A stretch of 64,000 bases of DNA from Lates calcarifer. Its lineage: Eukaryota > Chordata > Actinopteri > Centropomidae. This document shows positions 33,430-45,300 of this stretch, piece by piece. How positions within the stretch are numbered: position 1 is the first letter of the stretch; each line of letters starts with the position of its first letter. The notes beneath the pieces were generated by a model. That model was given only the letters and a program-made list of their open reading frames with translations. It ran no database searches and was not told the origin of the DNA. The stretch covers positions 445,568 through 509,567 of the forward strand of contig NC_066836.1 of the NCBI RefSeq assembly GCF_001640805.2. Direction: 5' to 3'. Made by a program: the position numbers and the translations under genes.

Positions 33430-34725
33430 TGGAGAACCTGCTGTGTCCTGTCACTTTGCTGGAGAAATGCCTCTTATTGCTGCTGCCTAATCCATCGCCC
33501 TAACAAACTGGTAATATTCCTAATATTCAAAGTTAATATAATTTATGTCAAATCAAGTCTGAGTTTAGTCTCCTTGCCGTTCGAAGCAAGCAATGCTTTT
33601 ATCCAACTAATGAAGGGATGTTCTTTCCCCTCCAACCAGTGTCTCCACTCAAATTCCCGGTTCCCAACATCGCAGTTGTGTTTTGCAGGACTGAGAAGAT
33701 GCAAGAAGAAAGTGCAAGGGTATGGTTTTTGTTCCAAGAGGAAGTGTTGAGAACATACTGCCCCCACACCAGTGTCAGATGCATCCATCTCTACAGTGAA
33801 CGGCCATGAAGGGTCATTTTAACCAGGACAGGTGCTGAGGTAAAGTGTTTTTTCAGTCCAGTGAATATTCATTTTGTCTCTGAAATCCAAGTGAAGGGAG
33901 TGGACAGTGAAGTGAGCCGAGTAAGTGGTGGTATGTCAGTTAGACTATAAGGTGTGATGAATCGTATTCTCACCAGATGGTACATGCTCTTCAGGTCCAG
34001 TTTGGAAAAGATGGTGGCCCCTGAAGTACTTCAAAAACGGAGTTGAGGTAAAGGATATTTGTTCTATGATGTTATTAAGGCCTTGGAAGTCAATGCAAGA
34101 ATGAAGGGAACTGTCTTTCACGGAAACAACACAGAAACCTGCCCAAAGGGGACGATGAGGGGCAAATAATTCCTGTTATTGATATATGGCGTCTCTCTAT
34201 GGACAGGACAGGTTATACAGTCTGCTGGTGGGATAAGGAGCTCTGGGAAACAAATAGCACAGTCATATGGGTGGTTAGGTGGCAGAAAAAGAGCCCTATC
34301 TTAAATGAAAACCTACCCCAGATCATGATATTAAAGAAGGACATTCGATAAGTCAGGAGGCTCAGGCACTGATGGATCTACAGGGACCTCTGCTGGGAGG
34401 TTGGTAGATTACGGACATGATGAATAAAGCTGAACTGACACAAACTTTCAGTTATTATGTTGTCTTAGCCAGGGCTCACCCAGAACCGAAGACGACTGAA
34501 GAGAATAAGACAGAACTGAATCTTTTCATGATTGTTACCCAGGAGGATAAAGTGCAGAGGTTCAGTCTGGTGCAGGACTCGGGCCACACGCCCTGCATCC
34601 AGCGCAGTGGCATCTAATGGAAGAATGAAAAGCTCATCAGATACGCTAAACTGGGCAGACAACATCTCATTCAGAGGGTTTTCATCAGTTCCTGAATCTA
34701 CTAGATCAGGTGAAGACAAAGACAG
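33430..34725 (-). mobile_element. Decayed Ty3/gypsy-type retroelement (pol fragments)
   Basis: On the minus strand, in pol order, three pieces are visible. At 34719-34465 there is retroviral-type aspartic protease sequence (VDSGTDENPLNEML, then LDATALDAGRVARVLHQT). At about 34150-33950 there is reverse transcriptase sequence (CIDFQGLNNI, then after a frame change FSKLDL-like and YHLVRI-like residues). At 33788-33543 there is RNase H ([35 protein letters not shown]). Frames are broken by shifts and large deletions, and most of the RT palm and all integrase are missing. No LTRs were recognised. It is a dead remnant; plus-strand frames over it are antisense shadows. Confidence 0.75.
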
Positions 34726-35270
34726 TTTATTTCAACATAAGGTGACATTGAATTACTTTCTGGGTCAGGGGGCTGGAGGTGAAACAGTGTGGCTCATTAG
34801 TATTCCCACAGTTACTGGTGAGGACAAGAAGAAAGGAAATGGCAGGTTTGGCCACAGTTTATTCACCTGGATTCATTCTTTGCAGATGTTCCTCATTCCA
34901 CTGTAGATTTCATCCACGTCACCATGACAACCAGCAGCATCAGGAGAACAACATGGTCACGTTTTTATGTTGTGATTAATTCACATGCCAATATATTTTT
35001 GTTGTCTTTGTCACAAGTACTTTCACACAGAATGTTAATATTATGTGATGAAAAAGCAACAAAAGCTAGCAGCAGTAGCATCAGCAGGAGGATCTCAAAC
35101 TGTCCTGTCAGCATCCTAAAATATGTCCAGAACCAGCTGGAGCTTCAGCTCCCTGTTGTTTATTCATAACACCCCTGGTGTGTAAAGGCCTTTACTCTTT
35201 AAAATGAACAATACTTCTGTTCAGGATACATGACGTCATCATCATCATCATCATCAACAGAAACCACAAA
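34726..35270. other. Spacer between retroelement and TRIM-like locus
   Basis: No gene recognised. Contains a short (ATC)n run at 35235-35254. Confidence 0.5.
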
Positions 35271-35274
35271 ATCA

Positions 35275-36610
35275 TCATCTCAGTGTGACTGAAGGTCTCA
35301 GTGGTAAAATCTTCACTGGGAGAATTCTCCAAGTGTTAATGAATGGAAACATCTTCTCAGTGAAAGTGTGTGTGAAGGTGTGTATGTGTGTGTTAGTATC
35401 AGGATCAGAGAACAACAGCTTTCCTCTGTCACAGTCCAGATTTGTTCTGATCCTCTGGAGCTGCTTCTTCAGTGAGAGATCAGTGTCTGGATGTGACGGT
35501 GACTGTGTTGAGTATTCACCTTCAAAGAACCATATTCCCCATAATCCAGACTCTGTGTCTCCCTTCCTCTGGACAGACTCTGCTAACACACCCAGTATCC
35601 AGTCTGTATTGTCTCCAACCTCAACATCCCAGCTGTGAGTCCCTGAGTTAAAACCCTCAGAGCCCAGGACAGACCAGTAAAAATCAAACCTCTCTGGATT
35701 GTCAGAAAGCTGCTGCCATTCCTCTCCTCGTCAGATCTTCAGACAGGATCAGTTCTGGACCAGCAGAGTTTGGATCCAGAACCACAGGACTGTAGGAGAC
35801 CATGTCCTTCATCTTGTTCCAGATGTTGAAGGTCAGTGTTTGGCCTGGTCTATCAGAGCTCCTGAGAGCAGCTGGTGATCCTCCAGCAGGGGGCGCTGCT
35901 GGACTCTTTCCACTGCAGCCTTGTAGTTGTTGAGGAATGAGACGTCTTCAGCTCTCAGCTCGTCCTCTGTGGCTCTGACTGTGTGTGAAAGAGCTGCTAT
36001 CTCTCTGCTCAGAGCCTCCATCTTCTCCTTCATCATCTGACTCTTCTGCTCCTCTTCCTCCCTCAGTGCAGCCATCCTGGCCTCCTCTTCCTCTTCTAGA
36101 AACTGGTGAAGCTTCTTAAACTGCTCCTTAATCTGCCTCTCTGTGTGTCGGGCCTGGACCTTAATGTGTTCTGCTGTTTGATCAAACTTCACTTTAAACT
36201 TCTTCTAAACTCTTTAACTTCTTCTTTAAGGGCTCCAGAGTCCACTGAAGTTCCTTCTTGTGTTGTCGTGCAGCTTCATCGACGGGTCTGAATCTGTGGT
36301 TGGAGTGTTTTTCTGAATCTCTGCAGACGAGACACACTGGCTGCTGATGGTCCAGACAGAAGAGTCTGAGTTTCTCAGAGTGCAGACTGCAGAGAGCCTC
36401 TGAAGATCTCTGATCTCTCTCCTGTAAGAAGGACTCACACAGGTTCTTTAAGGCCAGGTTTGAAGGAGGACACTCTTGGAATATGTTCTCTGTCCACCAG
36501 CTGTGCAGACAGTCTTTACAGAAGCTGTGGCTACATGACAGGATGACAGGATCTTTAAAGATGTCCTGACAGACCGGACAGCAGAGATCCTCCTCTAATC
36601 TGGAAGCCAT
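35275..36610 (-). pseudogene. Broken TRIM-family gene (RING-B box-coiled coil-PRY/SPRY)
   Basis: Minus strand, intronless. The ATG at 36608-36610 opens a RING start (CCPVCQDIFKDPVILSCSHSFCKDCL), but the text jumps from NIFQECP to PPSNLALKNLC, so the last Cys pair of the RING and about ten residues are missing. A B-box follows (CSLHSEKLRLFCLDHQQPVCLVCRDS) and then a coiled coil. The frame is shifted at about 36193, again at about 35838 (AKH/TLTFNIW, with a few residues lost) and at about 35715. The PRY/SPRY resumes with [19 protein letters not shown] and continues through [10 protein letters not shown] and GKLLFSD to the stop at 35275. Intact relatives are cytoplasmic E3 ubiquitin ligases, many of them antiviral and multiplied in fish. 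Three frame breaks plus a damaged RING argue for a pseudogene; sequencing errors could explain some but not all of them. Confidence 0.85.
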
Positions 36611-36639
36611 TTAGTCTGAGTGAAGCTGAAAACACAGCA

Positions 36640-37440
36640 GATAGACAGCTCAGACAGGAAACCAGTCAGTCATTCCCTGTTCACTGAGAGTTACTTTGAG
36701 TCTTTGTTGTAAACCTCTTGTTCAGTGTGTGGAGTCAGCAGCAGGGTGAAGTTTTCCAGTGTTCCCTCCTGCAGCTGTCCTCTGGTGGTTCTGGTCTGTA
36801 GATGAATCTTATCGTCTGTCTATCAGTGTCTCTGTCTCTGCTCAGTGATATAGAATAAAAACCTCTGTTTCCTGGTTTGTCTCAGGTGAGTCACGTAGGG
36901 GGCGGAGTTTATTCAGAGCAGGAACACACAGGATTGGACTCGCTCTTGTTTTTTCTATCTTCAGTAGAAATAAAAATTTACAAACAATACCTTCTTTTCT
37001 ATTGGACATCACTTAGAGAAACACAGTGCTCATTATATGGACATAAAACACTGGTAATGTCTTTTTAAACAAACAAGATGTTGAAGGTTTGTACTTTTCT
37101 AAAAGCTCTGTAACTCGTCAGTCAGTCTATGAATCCTGGACTCGCCCAGTGGGACGATCATAGCAGGATCATCACACATTAAAGAGGATTGTGAGTAATG
37201 ACTTAATCCAGATATTTGATTCAGTAATCTGACCCCTCCAGATGTTCTGAAACTGGAGTCCAGCTCTTGTCTGTCTCCAGGGAAAACCAGGTGAAGATAG
37301 TTTTCTGATTTCACTGTAACTCACGATGCCAACTGGTTAATTCATTTTAAAACAGGTAAGCAGGTCAAAAATCATCAGCCTCCAGCCTGAAAGCAGCGTT
37401 GTTCATGTTTGACTGACGGCCGAGCTGACAGAGGGGTCGT
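36640..37440. other. Spacer upstream of the TRIM-like locus
   Basis: No coding exon that I recognise; short open frames (e.g. 37099-37314 minus) lack family features. Confidence 0.45.
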
Positions 37441-37645
37441 ACCCGAGGTCACCCTGAGGATCCATCCATACATTTTCCTCCTCCTATCCAGGGTCTGGTT
37501 GACAACAGGTGAAGCAGGGACATCTCTGTCCTTAGTAATGTTTTATAGCTCCTCCTGGGAGATCCTGAGTCATCCAGACCAGATGGTGTGTCATCCCTCC
37601 CATGTGCCCGGAAAATCCTCTGAAGCAAGGTTCACGTTATGTTAA
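37440..37645 (-). mobile_element. RTE-type LINE 3' end fragment
   Basis: In reverse, the sequence reads as a decayed form of the common fish RTE tail: 'ttttccgggcacatgggagg', then 'gactcaggatctcccaggag', then 'gaccctggatagga' and finally 'aaaatgtatggatggatcc'. Only the last 200 bases are present. Confidence 0.55.
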
Positions 37646-38990
37646 AGAAGAACTCTTGGGTACAGTGTGTTGTCTGACCAGGTCAGGAGGAAAGTGCTCC
37701 TACCATTTAAATGTAAGGAGTTCATGGTGTTGTCACATTAAAAGTGATAGAACAAGTTGTGTAACGATGGAACAAAGAACCAAAGAGAGGCGTTCAATCC
37801 CAGATTACTTTCTCTGCATGGAAGTTACTGCTTTTCCACCAACATGGAACAGGTTCTGCTCTAGCTCACTAATTATAAACTGGGTCCAAAAACTTCCAAA
37901 CAGAACTGAAGAAACCTTTGGTAAAACATCTTCAAGGAACCTTGAAGAAGTACAGCTGCCTTCGACCCCAGGACTATAACCTGGAAGACTGAGAATGTGC
38001 ACAGACATGTTCCCTGCTGGAACCAAAAACATCAGGTTTTACTTGGCCTGAGGTATGACCTGTGAGGACATCAATGGGTGTGTCTTATTCTACAGGTCGG
38101 ATAGAGAAACAAACTTTACCTTCACAGTGCATCATGCGTCACATCAGTGATCACAGAGGTTCTGATCCAAACTGGAGGAAACGTGGGCTGGGTCTCTGGA
38201 CTGAACCAAGGTTCAAGAATCCAGAATGGAACCAGTTCAAGAACCAGAGGAGGGTGGAAGAAAGGAAAAGAGTAGTGATTGAAGTGAATGCAGCTATTGG
38301 ACGTTTGGTTTTGGAAAGTCACAGATCCCGAACACCGGAAAAGTCGTTTGACCCTCTGACGTATTTCAAGTGCGACTCAACAAACCACCCAAACATCATT
38401 TGATGAAAACCACGTGTTCCTGAGCAGGTGAGATCTAATCATTAGGTTTGACTTCCCCTCTGATTTTATAAGGTTGTATAAGGTTATACTGTTCTGCATG
38501 TTAATATTAATACGTTCAGTGACATGAAAGGTTTCATTTACTCAACCTCAGGTGTTTCTCGTGTGCCTCACGTGTCAAGTAGAGAAAAAATGATAACCGA
38601 CATCATGCAAGTTTGCTTTCAAAATAAAAGCAGAGATTATTTATAAAAATCTTAAAAAATAAAGTGAATAATATTTCTGAAAGTGTAGTTGTGGCTGTTC
38701 TACAACAAGGTGAAAACATTAAGTGTTTATTCTTTAAACTTACTGCTTATTTAAAATGATGAACAAAATAATATTTTGAAATGTTAATGTGTAAATTTAA
38801 AGCTCAGAAATATTTTCATTGGTTTGAAATGTGAAACGGATCATTTCTTTTTGGTTGAATCAGTGACATATTTTCAGGATGTTTTTCTGTTTCTATGTGA
38901 ATGTGTTTAACTCTGTTTTATAATGTTGGAACATGGAGCTCCATAGCAACGATTTTATTATGAAAAAACAAACAGGAAGTCGCCGTGTGT
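37646..38990. other. Unassigned region, probable transposon relics
   Basis: No known protein seen. 37795-38300 is enriched in 'ggaacc'/'ggttc' motifs seen in fish DNA-transposon relics. 38440-38940 is AT-rich. Confidence 0.4.
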
Positions 38991-39371
38991 AGCCTGGGCA
39001 ACTTGACCTCGGAGCAGCTCGGGACTTCTCGGCTCTGCTCGGTTTGTTTTCATCCCGCCCTTCACCGGAACCGAGCGAGATGAAAACCGGATCCCGCGGC
39101 GTTTGGGTGTCGGACAGACTGCACAGAGAGGACCGGGATCCAGAGAGGAGCGGGGTCCAGAGAACACCGGGATCCAGAGCGGAGCGGGATCCAGAACAGA
39201 CCGGGGTCCAGAGCAGACCGGGGTCCGGCGGTGCTCTGCAGCGGTGTTTCAGAGCTGAGGCTCCGGACAGACACCGAGCGGTCAGTCGCAGCGGAGCCGG
39301 GTTGCGGTATACTCCTGGCGGCTGCAGCTCCACCTGCGTCCCGCTGATCGGTGGAGGACTGAGTCAGAGAC
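38985..39371 (+). promoter_or_regulatory. pex5l CpG-rich promoter / 5' UTR
   Basis: An AT-rich stretch changes abruptly to CpG-rich sequence at about 38985, ending at the first pex5l ATG. It includes imperfect tandem 'accggggtccagagc' units (39130-39230). An upstream ATG at 39080 opens a frame that overlaps the pex5l start in another frame. Confidence 0.6.
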
Positions 39372-42300
39372 ATGTACCAGGTCCAGGTGAGCTCCACCTC
39401 TGATCCACTTCTGATCCACCTGTCACCTGCAGGTCCGTGAGGTTGAACAACATTAACAACATTTCTATGAAGAATCTGCTGTTTCCAGATGGAATCTAAA
39501 TAAATATTCATGAAGTTACTGAAACTCTCAGTAAAGATCAAATGAATTCACAGAGAAATGAATCATTTTCTAATGAATCACTGAACTGATTCATATTTAG
39601 TTTTTGAATCTGATCAATCAACTGATCAATAAAACTGAAACTCAGCTTCAGTTTTTAACTGAAACTGAATTTATTCTCATTAATGAATCCGTTTTTAGTC
39701 TGTGGATGGTTTCTCTACTTCCTGTCTATTAATGTTATAACGTCATGAAACAAGCTAAATCTTTATCAGAGGGAACATATTCAGTTATTGATAAATCAGT
39801 GATCAATCAGTGTGATCAGAAAAATACAGTGTTTTTACCTGTTTTAACTCCAGGAATTAGACAGATCCACATGCAACACATTATTCTGCACCTGTTGTTT
39901 TCTGTTTCCCCTGTTTATTGAAGTTTAAGTAACATTAGAGCTGAAGTGATTAGTTATTGATCACAGTCAGTTCTGATCATTGATCACTGATAAATCAGAT
40001 GATCATCTTTGGTTTGAACCTCTGCTCAGACAAAACGAGGAGTTTAAAGACGTCAGAGAAACCAGAACCAACAGGCTTCACTGCTCTGACATTCTACAGG
40101 TTAAATGATAAATTGATGAATTGATTAATGATCAGATAAATATGAGTTTTCTGGTTTTAAATAAGTTTTATCTTCAGTCAAACGTCAACTGAATTTATGA
40201 TTTATTCTAAATATCACTCAGAATACTGACCAGCCGACCTGATCAGTGATTGATCAGTGATTGATCAGTGATAGCAGATATGTTATTGATTCATATGTTC
40301 ACGTGGATGATGAGTTGATCCTCAGCAGCAGGATCACTGCTTTCCTTCAGTTTGGACTCAGATTTATTAGGAGAGACTCTGCTCGCTCTGATACTGGATC
40401 ATACTCTCAGACCCGGACCCAGACCCAGATCCCGGCTGAGAACAGTGATGTGTCTGTGTAGAGATCAAACCTGGACCCAGAGTCAGTCTGTTGATTGATC
40501 CAGTGTTCAAACAGCTGCTGTCAATATTAGCTCTGATTAAACCACACAGGTGATGGATGCTCAGGTAACCAGGAAGTTCCCTGGTCTCCTGAAGCAAACA
40601 GAGACTGAATCATGACTCACAGCAGAGGTCAGGTGGTAGTTAATAACCTGTCACACCTGTTCACCTGCCACTGTAGCTGCAGATGGACACAGCCTGTTTT
40701 CATTCACAACCACAACCACAGTGTGTAGTTCAGAGTGCGTGGGAAAGCGGAGTATCCGTGTGAAGCTGTAAAGATGGCCGACATGAAGGAGCAGACTTTG
40801 ATCTGCTGCAGATGAAACAGGAAGTCAGACACACGCTCACTTTGATGTGACGCAGGTGACGACATCGTGGCGCTCTCAGGTCTGTTGAGTTTCTTCTTCA
40901 CATCATGAAGGTTTACAGATGAGACAGAAACTCCAAACATTCACTTCCTGTTGTTGGTAACAATTTGATCTCAGACTGGACGGTGACCTTTGACCTTTCT
41001 CTCAGTGTTGGAGTGAGGTTTGTCTGCAGAGCTGAGATCAGCCTGTCATGCAGACAGTGAGTGTGTACGTGTTCATCACGTTCATGTAAATCTGAGTCAG
41101 TCACTGGAGGTTTTGTTAGAAACAGCTGAGAGTCAGACTTTGGTCTGTGACTGGACCTCAGCCTCATCTGTCCCACTGATCAATGTTAAACACACAGAGA
41201 CTGCTCTGCTCTGATTCATCTAATGTACAGTCAGTAGGAGGGAGAGCTGCTCTAATAGCTCCAATCATCAACACCGGCTCTCAGAGCAGCAGCAAGGAAA
41301 TGTCCTGGTGTCCATCGATGTAACGTTAGGAGAGCTGCAGCTGCCTCAGTCTACTGATGGTCTTCAGTGAAGGCGTGGTGTGTTCAGGTTCCACAGACTC
41401 AATGAGTCTAAAAGCTGCTCTCCTTCGATGACACTCAGAGGAAACACATCGTCTGAAATCACTGAACTCACTACAGCAGTTTGTCTCTGTTGTTTGTGTC
41501 TCAGCGTTCAGCTTCAACGCGTCCATCGCTGTCGCTTCATTCAAAATGAATGAAGTCCTGATGAGTTCAGGTCAGAAACCACCGTATATCAGATGTTGTC
41601 TCTGGTTCTGTATTTAAATTTAGAGCTGAAACGATGAGTCGACAATAATTGACAACATGTGATGGTTTTAAGAGTAAACAATGGTTTTCTGTCGATCAGA
41701 CATTAAAACATTTTCCGTCGACTTCTTTCTCTCTGTTTAAAGTCTCCGTCTCTTTTTCTAGTGTTCTGACTCTGATCTGAAACCAGATGAAGGATTTTAA
41801 TCAGTTTATAACTGAACCGGTTTTAATGATCAGGTCTGTTTGTTTGGAGACGTCTGAGGAGGATTCAGCTCCTGAACCATCGGCACTGAAGGAACCTGAA
41901 CCTGAAAACAGCTGAGCTAATGATTGATCTCTGTGTGAGCTGCTGTAATCAGAGCGTTCGTCCTCAGACGTCCTGAACCTCCTCTTGTGTCACCTCCTCT
42001 CATTAAACACTGTGAATACCCCCCTCACCCCTCCTCAGTGTGGAGGAGGTTTAACATTTTGGGAGTGTTTCTGATGAGCGTGGAGCTCGGCGGGGGAAAG
42101 GCCACGTCTGACCTTGGTGACAGAACGAATGTGAGGGATGAAAGGATCAAAGGGCTTTTCTGAAGAGGCTGAACGCTCCGCACGGCGACTTCCTGCGGCT
42201 CTAATTACAGCCTGAAGAGCTGACGGAGGAGGAGGAGGTCACCTCTGATCCACGATGGCTCCACTTCACCGAGTGCCTCCAGGTGTCCAGGTGAGCGCAG

Positions 42301-45300
42301 CTCTGACCTGTAGTAACCTCTGACAGCAGCCTGCTGCTGCAGACCCTCCTCTGTTACAGAATCCACCAGTTAAAGTTAAAGGTCTGCAGCGAAAACCTGA
42401 GAGACTGAAGAACTGATCCACATCTGGAGACTGAAGAACTGATCCACATCTGGAGACTGAAGAACTGATCCACATCTGGACGTTGCTTCGTTTGGTCTGA
42501 ACCTTTTAGTCCTGGTGGTCTTCAGGACTTCGTACTGACACGAGGGGACGTGGACTGACAGGTCTCATTGATTGGACTGATGTGTTCATTGATCTTCACT
42601 AGGAGGAATAACTGATCATCATCAGCGCAGACTGAACCTGGACCTGGATGGTTACTGTTCTCGCTACCTGTCAGACTGAACACTGTCTGTTCTACAGGTC
42701 TGAGTTTCAGATTCCAGTTTATGTGGGTTTGGATCTGGTTTGATGTGGTCAGGATTCTCTGTCTCTGTCTGTGTGGTTGATAAATGTCCTGTAATTTATC
42801 AGTTGAAACCTTCAGCTGTGAGTCCGCCTGTGATGGTTCAGGTCTGAGGTCATTTCAGTGGATTTATGACAACATGAAGTGACCTTGTGACGGTGAAACC
42901 TGCCTCATCTCCTGCAACAACATAGAGGAACAACAACTGCACTCTGCTTGGCTTAATGGACTGAAAACCAGAGAGGGAGTCCCACAGGAGGCTGTGTGAG
43001 AGTGGGCTTGTTTTACTGTACTTGTCTGGTCCAGCAGCTTTGTGGGGACTAAAATTTAAATGGTTGTTTTGTCGTGATGGTTGAGGTTCGACAGAATCTC
43101 CAGAAGTAAGAAGCTAATGTTAGGCTATAAACCAACTACACCATGGTCACATGACGTCAACGTCTCCACCACTAAGCTTCCAACTGGTCATTTCATTTAG
43201 CTCTGAGCTCTTCTACAAAAGCCTTTCTTCTTAGAAAGTTAGTGAGAGTTTGAAAGAGCGTGAGTAGAAACACAACGAGGCTGTAAAGGTGGACTGGTGA
43301 GTAGATGGGTTTTCATGTTAACGTCCCCGACAACCTCTGTAGTCTCATTTAGACACTCGTTAGCAACCGCCTTTTTTAAGACACGTAAAAGCTTCAGACA
43401 TCAGGAGTGGGGGATTTACTGACCGATGTTGGACAGTTTTATTGAGTGTGTCTGAGCTAACTGGAGTCTGTTGAGGTCAGCAGGTTATTGTCTTTGCAGA
43501 GATAAAGATGTGTCTCTGTGTGTCCTCTGCAGGCTCCTGTAGTCGTCCTGTACTGTAGTTACAGTGTGGGTGACTGAGGCTCAAAGAGCCACAGGGGGAA
43601 ACTCTCTCATACAAGATTAATTAGCAGTCGAGCTACTGGATCATTGGAGGATATAAATATCTAAACTCTCCGGGGTCAAATATTCCTCCGTCAGCGGCCG
43701 AGCTGCTGCTGCTGCCCTTGGCACAGTTTCACCACTTTCATCTATATCTTCTATTTTACTGATCGCACCTGAATCATCAGCTCTTCATCTCATTTAATAT
43801 GAAACATCTGCAGATACTGAGTCTGATCAGGAAAAAGATTTACACTCAATGAGGCAGCTTCAACCTGAACATGACACAGACATGTTTCAACAGCAGCAGA
43901 GACTAAGGCTGAGTGACTCCTGAAACTGACCTGAGATCAGCTGGTGGTTGATTAGAGAGGACGTCTCACTCTGTTCATCACTGACCAGGTTCTGGTCCAG
44001 CAGTCAGAAAACCTCCATCCAGGGTCTAGGATTGGTTTTGTCTTTATTTTAAACATGAGTAAATACAGCCACAGTGTTTGTGATGATGCATTCATGGACC
44101 TCAGAGACTCCTCTGTCCTGCTGTGACAAAGACGTTTCCTGCTTCACAGTGAAGGACAGTTTAGATCTGCAGAGGAGGCTGAGACAGCAGTTACAGTAGT
44201 ATCTGTATCTGTAGTATCTGTAGTAGTATCAGTAGTATCTGTAGTATCTGTAGTAGTAGTATCTGTAGTATCTGTAGTAGTATCAGTAGTAGTAGTAGTA
44301 TCAGTAGTAGTAGTATCAGTAGTATCAGTAGTATCAGTAGTAGTATCAGTAGTATCAGTAGTATCAGTAGTAGTAGTAGTAGTATCAGTAGTATCAGTAG
44401 TAGTAGTAGTAGTATTAGTAGTAGTATCAGTAGTAGTATCAGTAGTAGTAGTATCAGTAGTAGTATCAGTAGTATCAGTAGTAGTATCAGTAGTAGTAGT
44501 AGTATCAGTAGTAGTATCAGTAGTATCAGTAGTATCAGTAGTAGTAGTAGTATCAGTAGTATCAGTAGTAGTATCAGTAGTATCAGTAGTATCAGTAGTA
44601 GTATCAGTAGTATCAGTAGTATCAGTAGTATCAGTAGTATCAGTAGTATAGTAGTATCAGTAGTATCAGTAGTATCAGTAGTATCAGTAGTAGTAGTAGT
44701 ATCAGTAGTATCAGTAGTAGTATCAGTAGTATCAGTAGTAGTATCAGTAGTATCAGTAGTAGTATCAGTAGTATCAGTAGTATCAGTAGTAGTAGTAGTA
44801 TCAGTAGTATCAGTAGTAGTATCAGTAGTATCAGTAGTATCAGTAGTAGTAGTAGTATCAGTAGTATCAGTAGTAGTATCAGTAGTATCAGTAGTATCAG
44901 TAGTAGTATCAGTAGTAGTATCAGTAGTATCAGTAGTAGTATCAGTAGTATCAGTAGTAGTATCAGTAGTAGTATCAGTAGTATCAGTAGTAGTATCAGT
45001 AGTAGTATCAGTAGTATCAGTAGTAGTAGTAGTATCAGTAGTATCAGTAGTAGTATCAGTAGTATCAGTAGTAGTAGTAGTATCAGTAGTATCAGTAATA
45101 TCAGTAGTAGTATCAGTAGTAGTATCAGTAGTATCAGTATCAGTAGTATCAGTAGTAGTATCAGTAGTATCAGTTAGTATCAGTAGTAGTATCAGTAGTA
45201 TCAGTAGTATCAGTAGTAGTATCAGTAGTATCAGTAGTATCAGTAGTATCAGTAGTATCAGTAGTAGTATCAGTAGTATCAGTAGTAGTATCAGTAGTAT

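Noticed and set aside
33421..33750. 109-codon plus-strand frame
   Set aside because: Antisense of the RNase H fragment of the gypsy remnant.
38062..38403. 113-codon plus-strand frame (TEPRFKNPEWNQFKNQRR...)
   Set aside because: No recognised family and no splice context; the repeated ggaacc/ggttc words suggest transposon-derived sequence.
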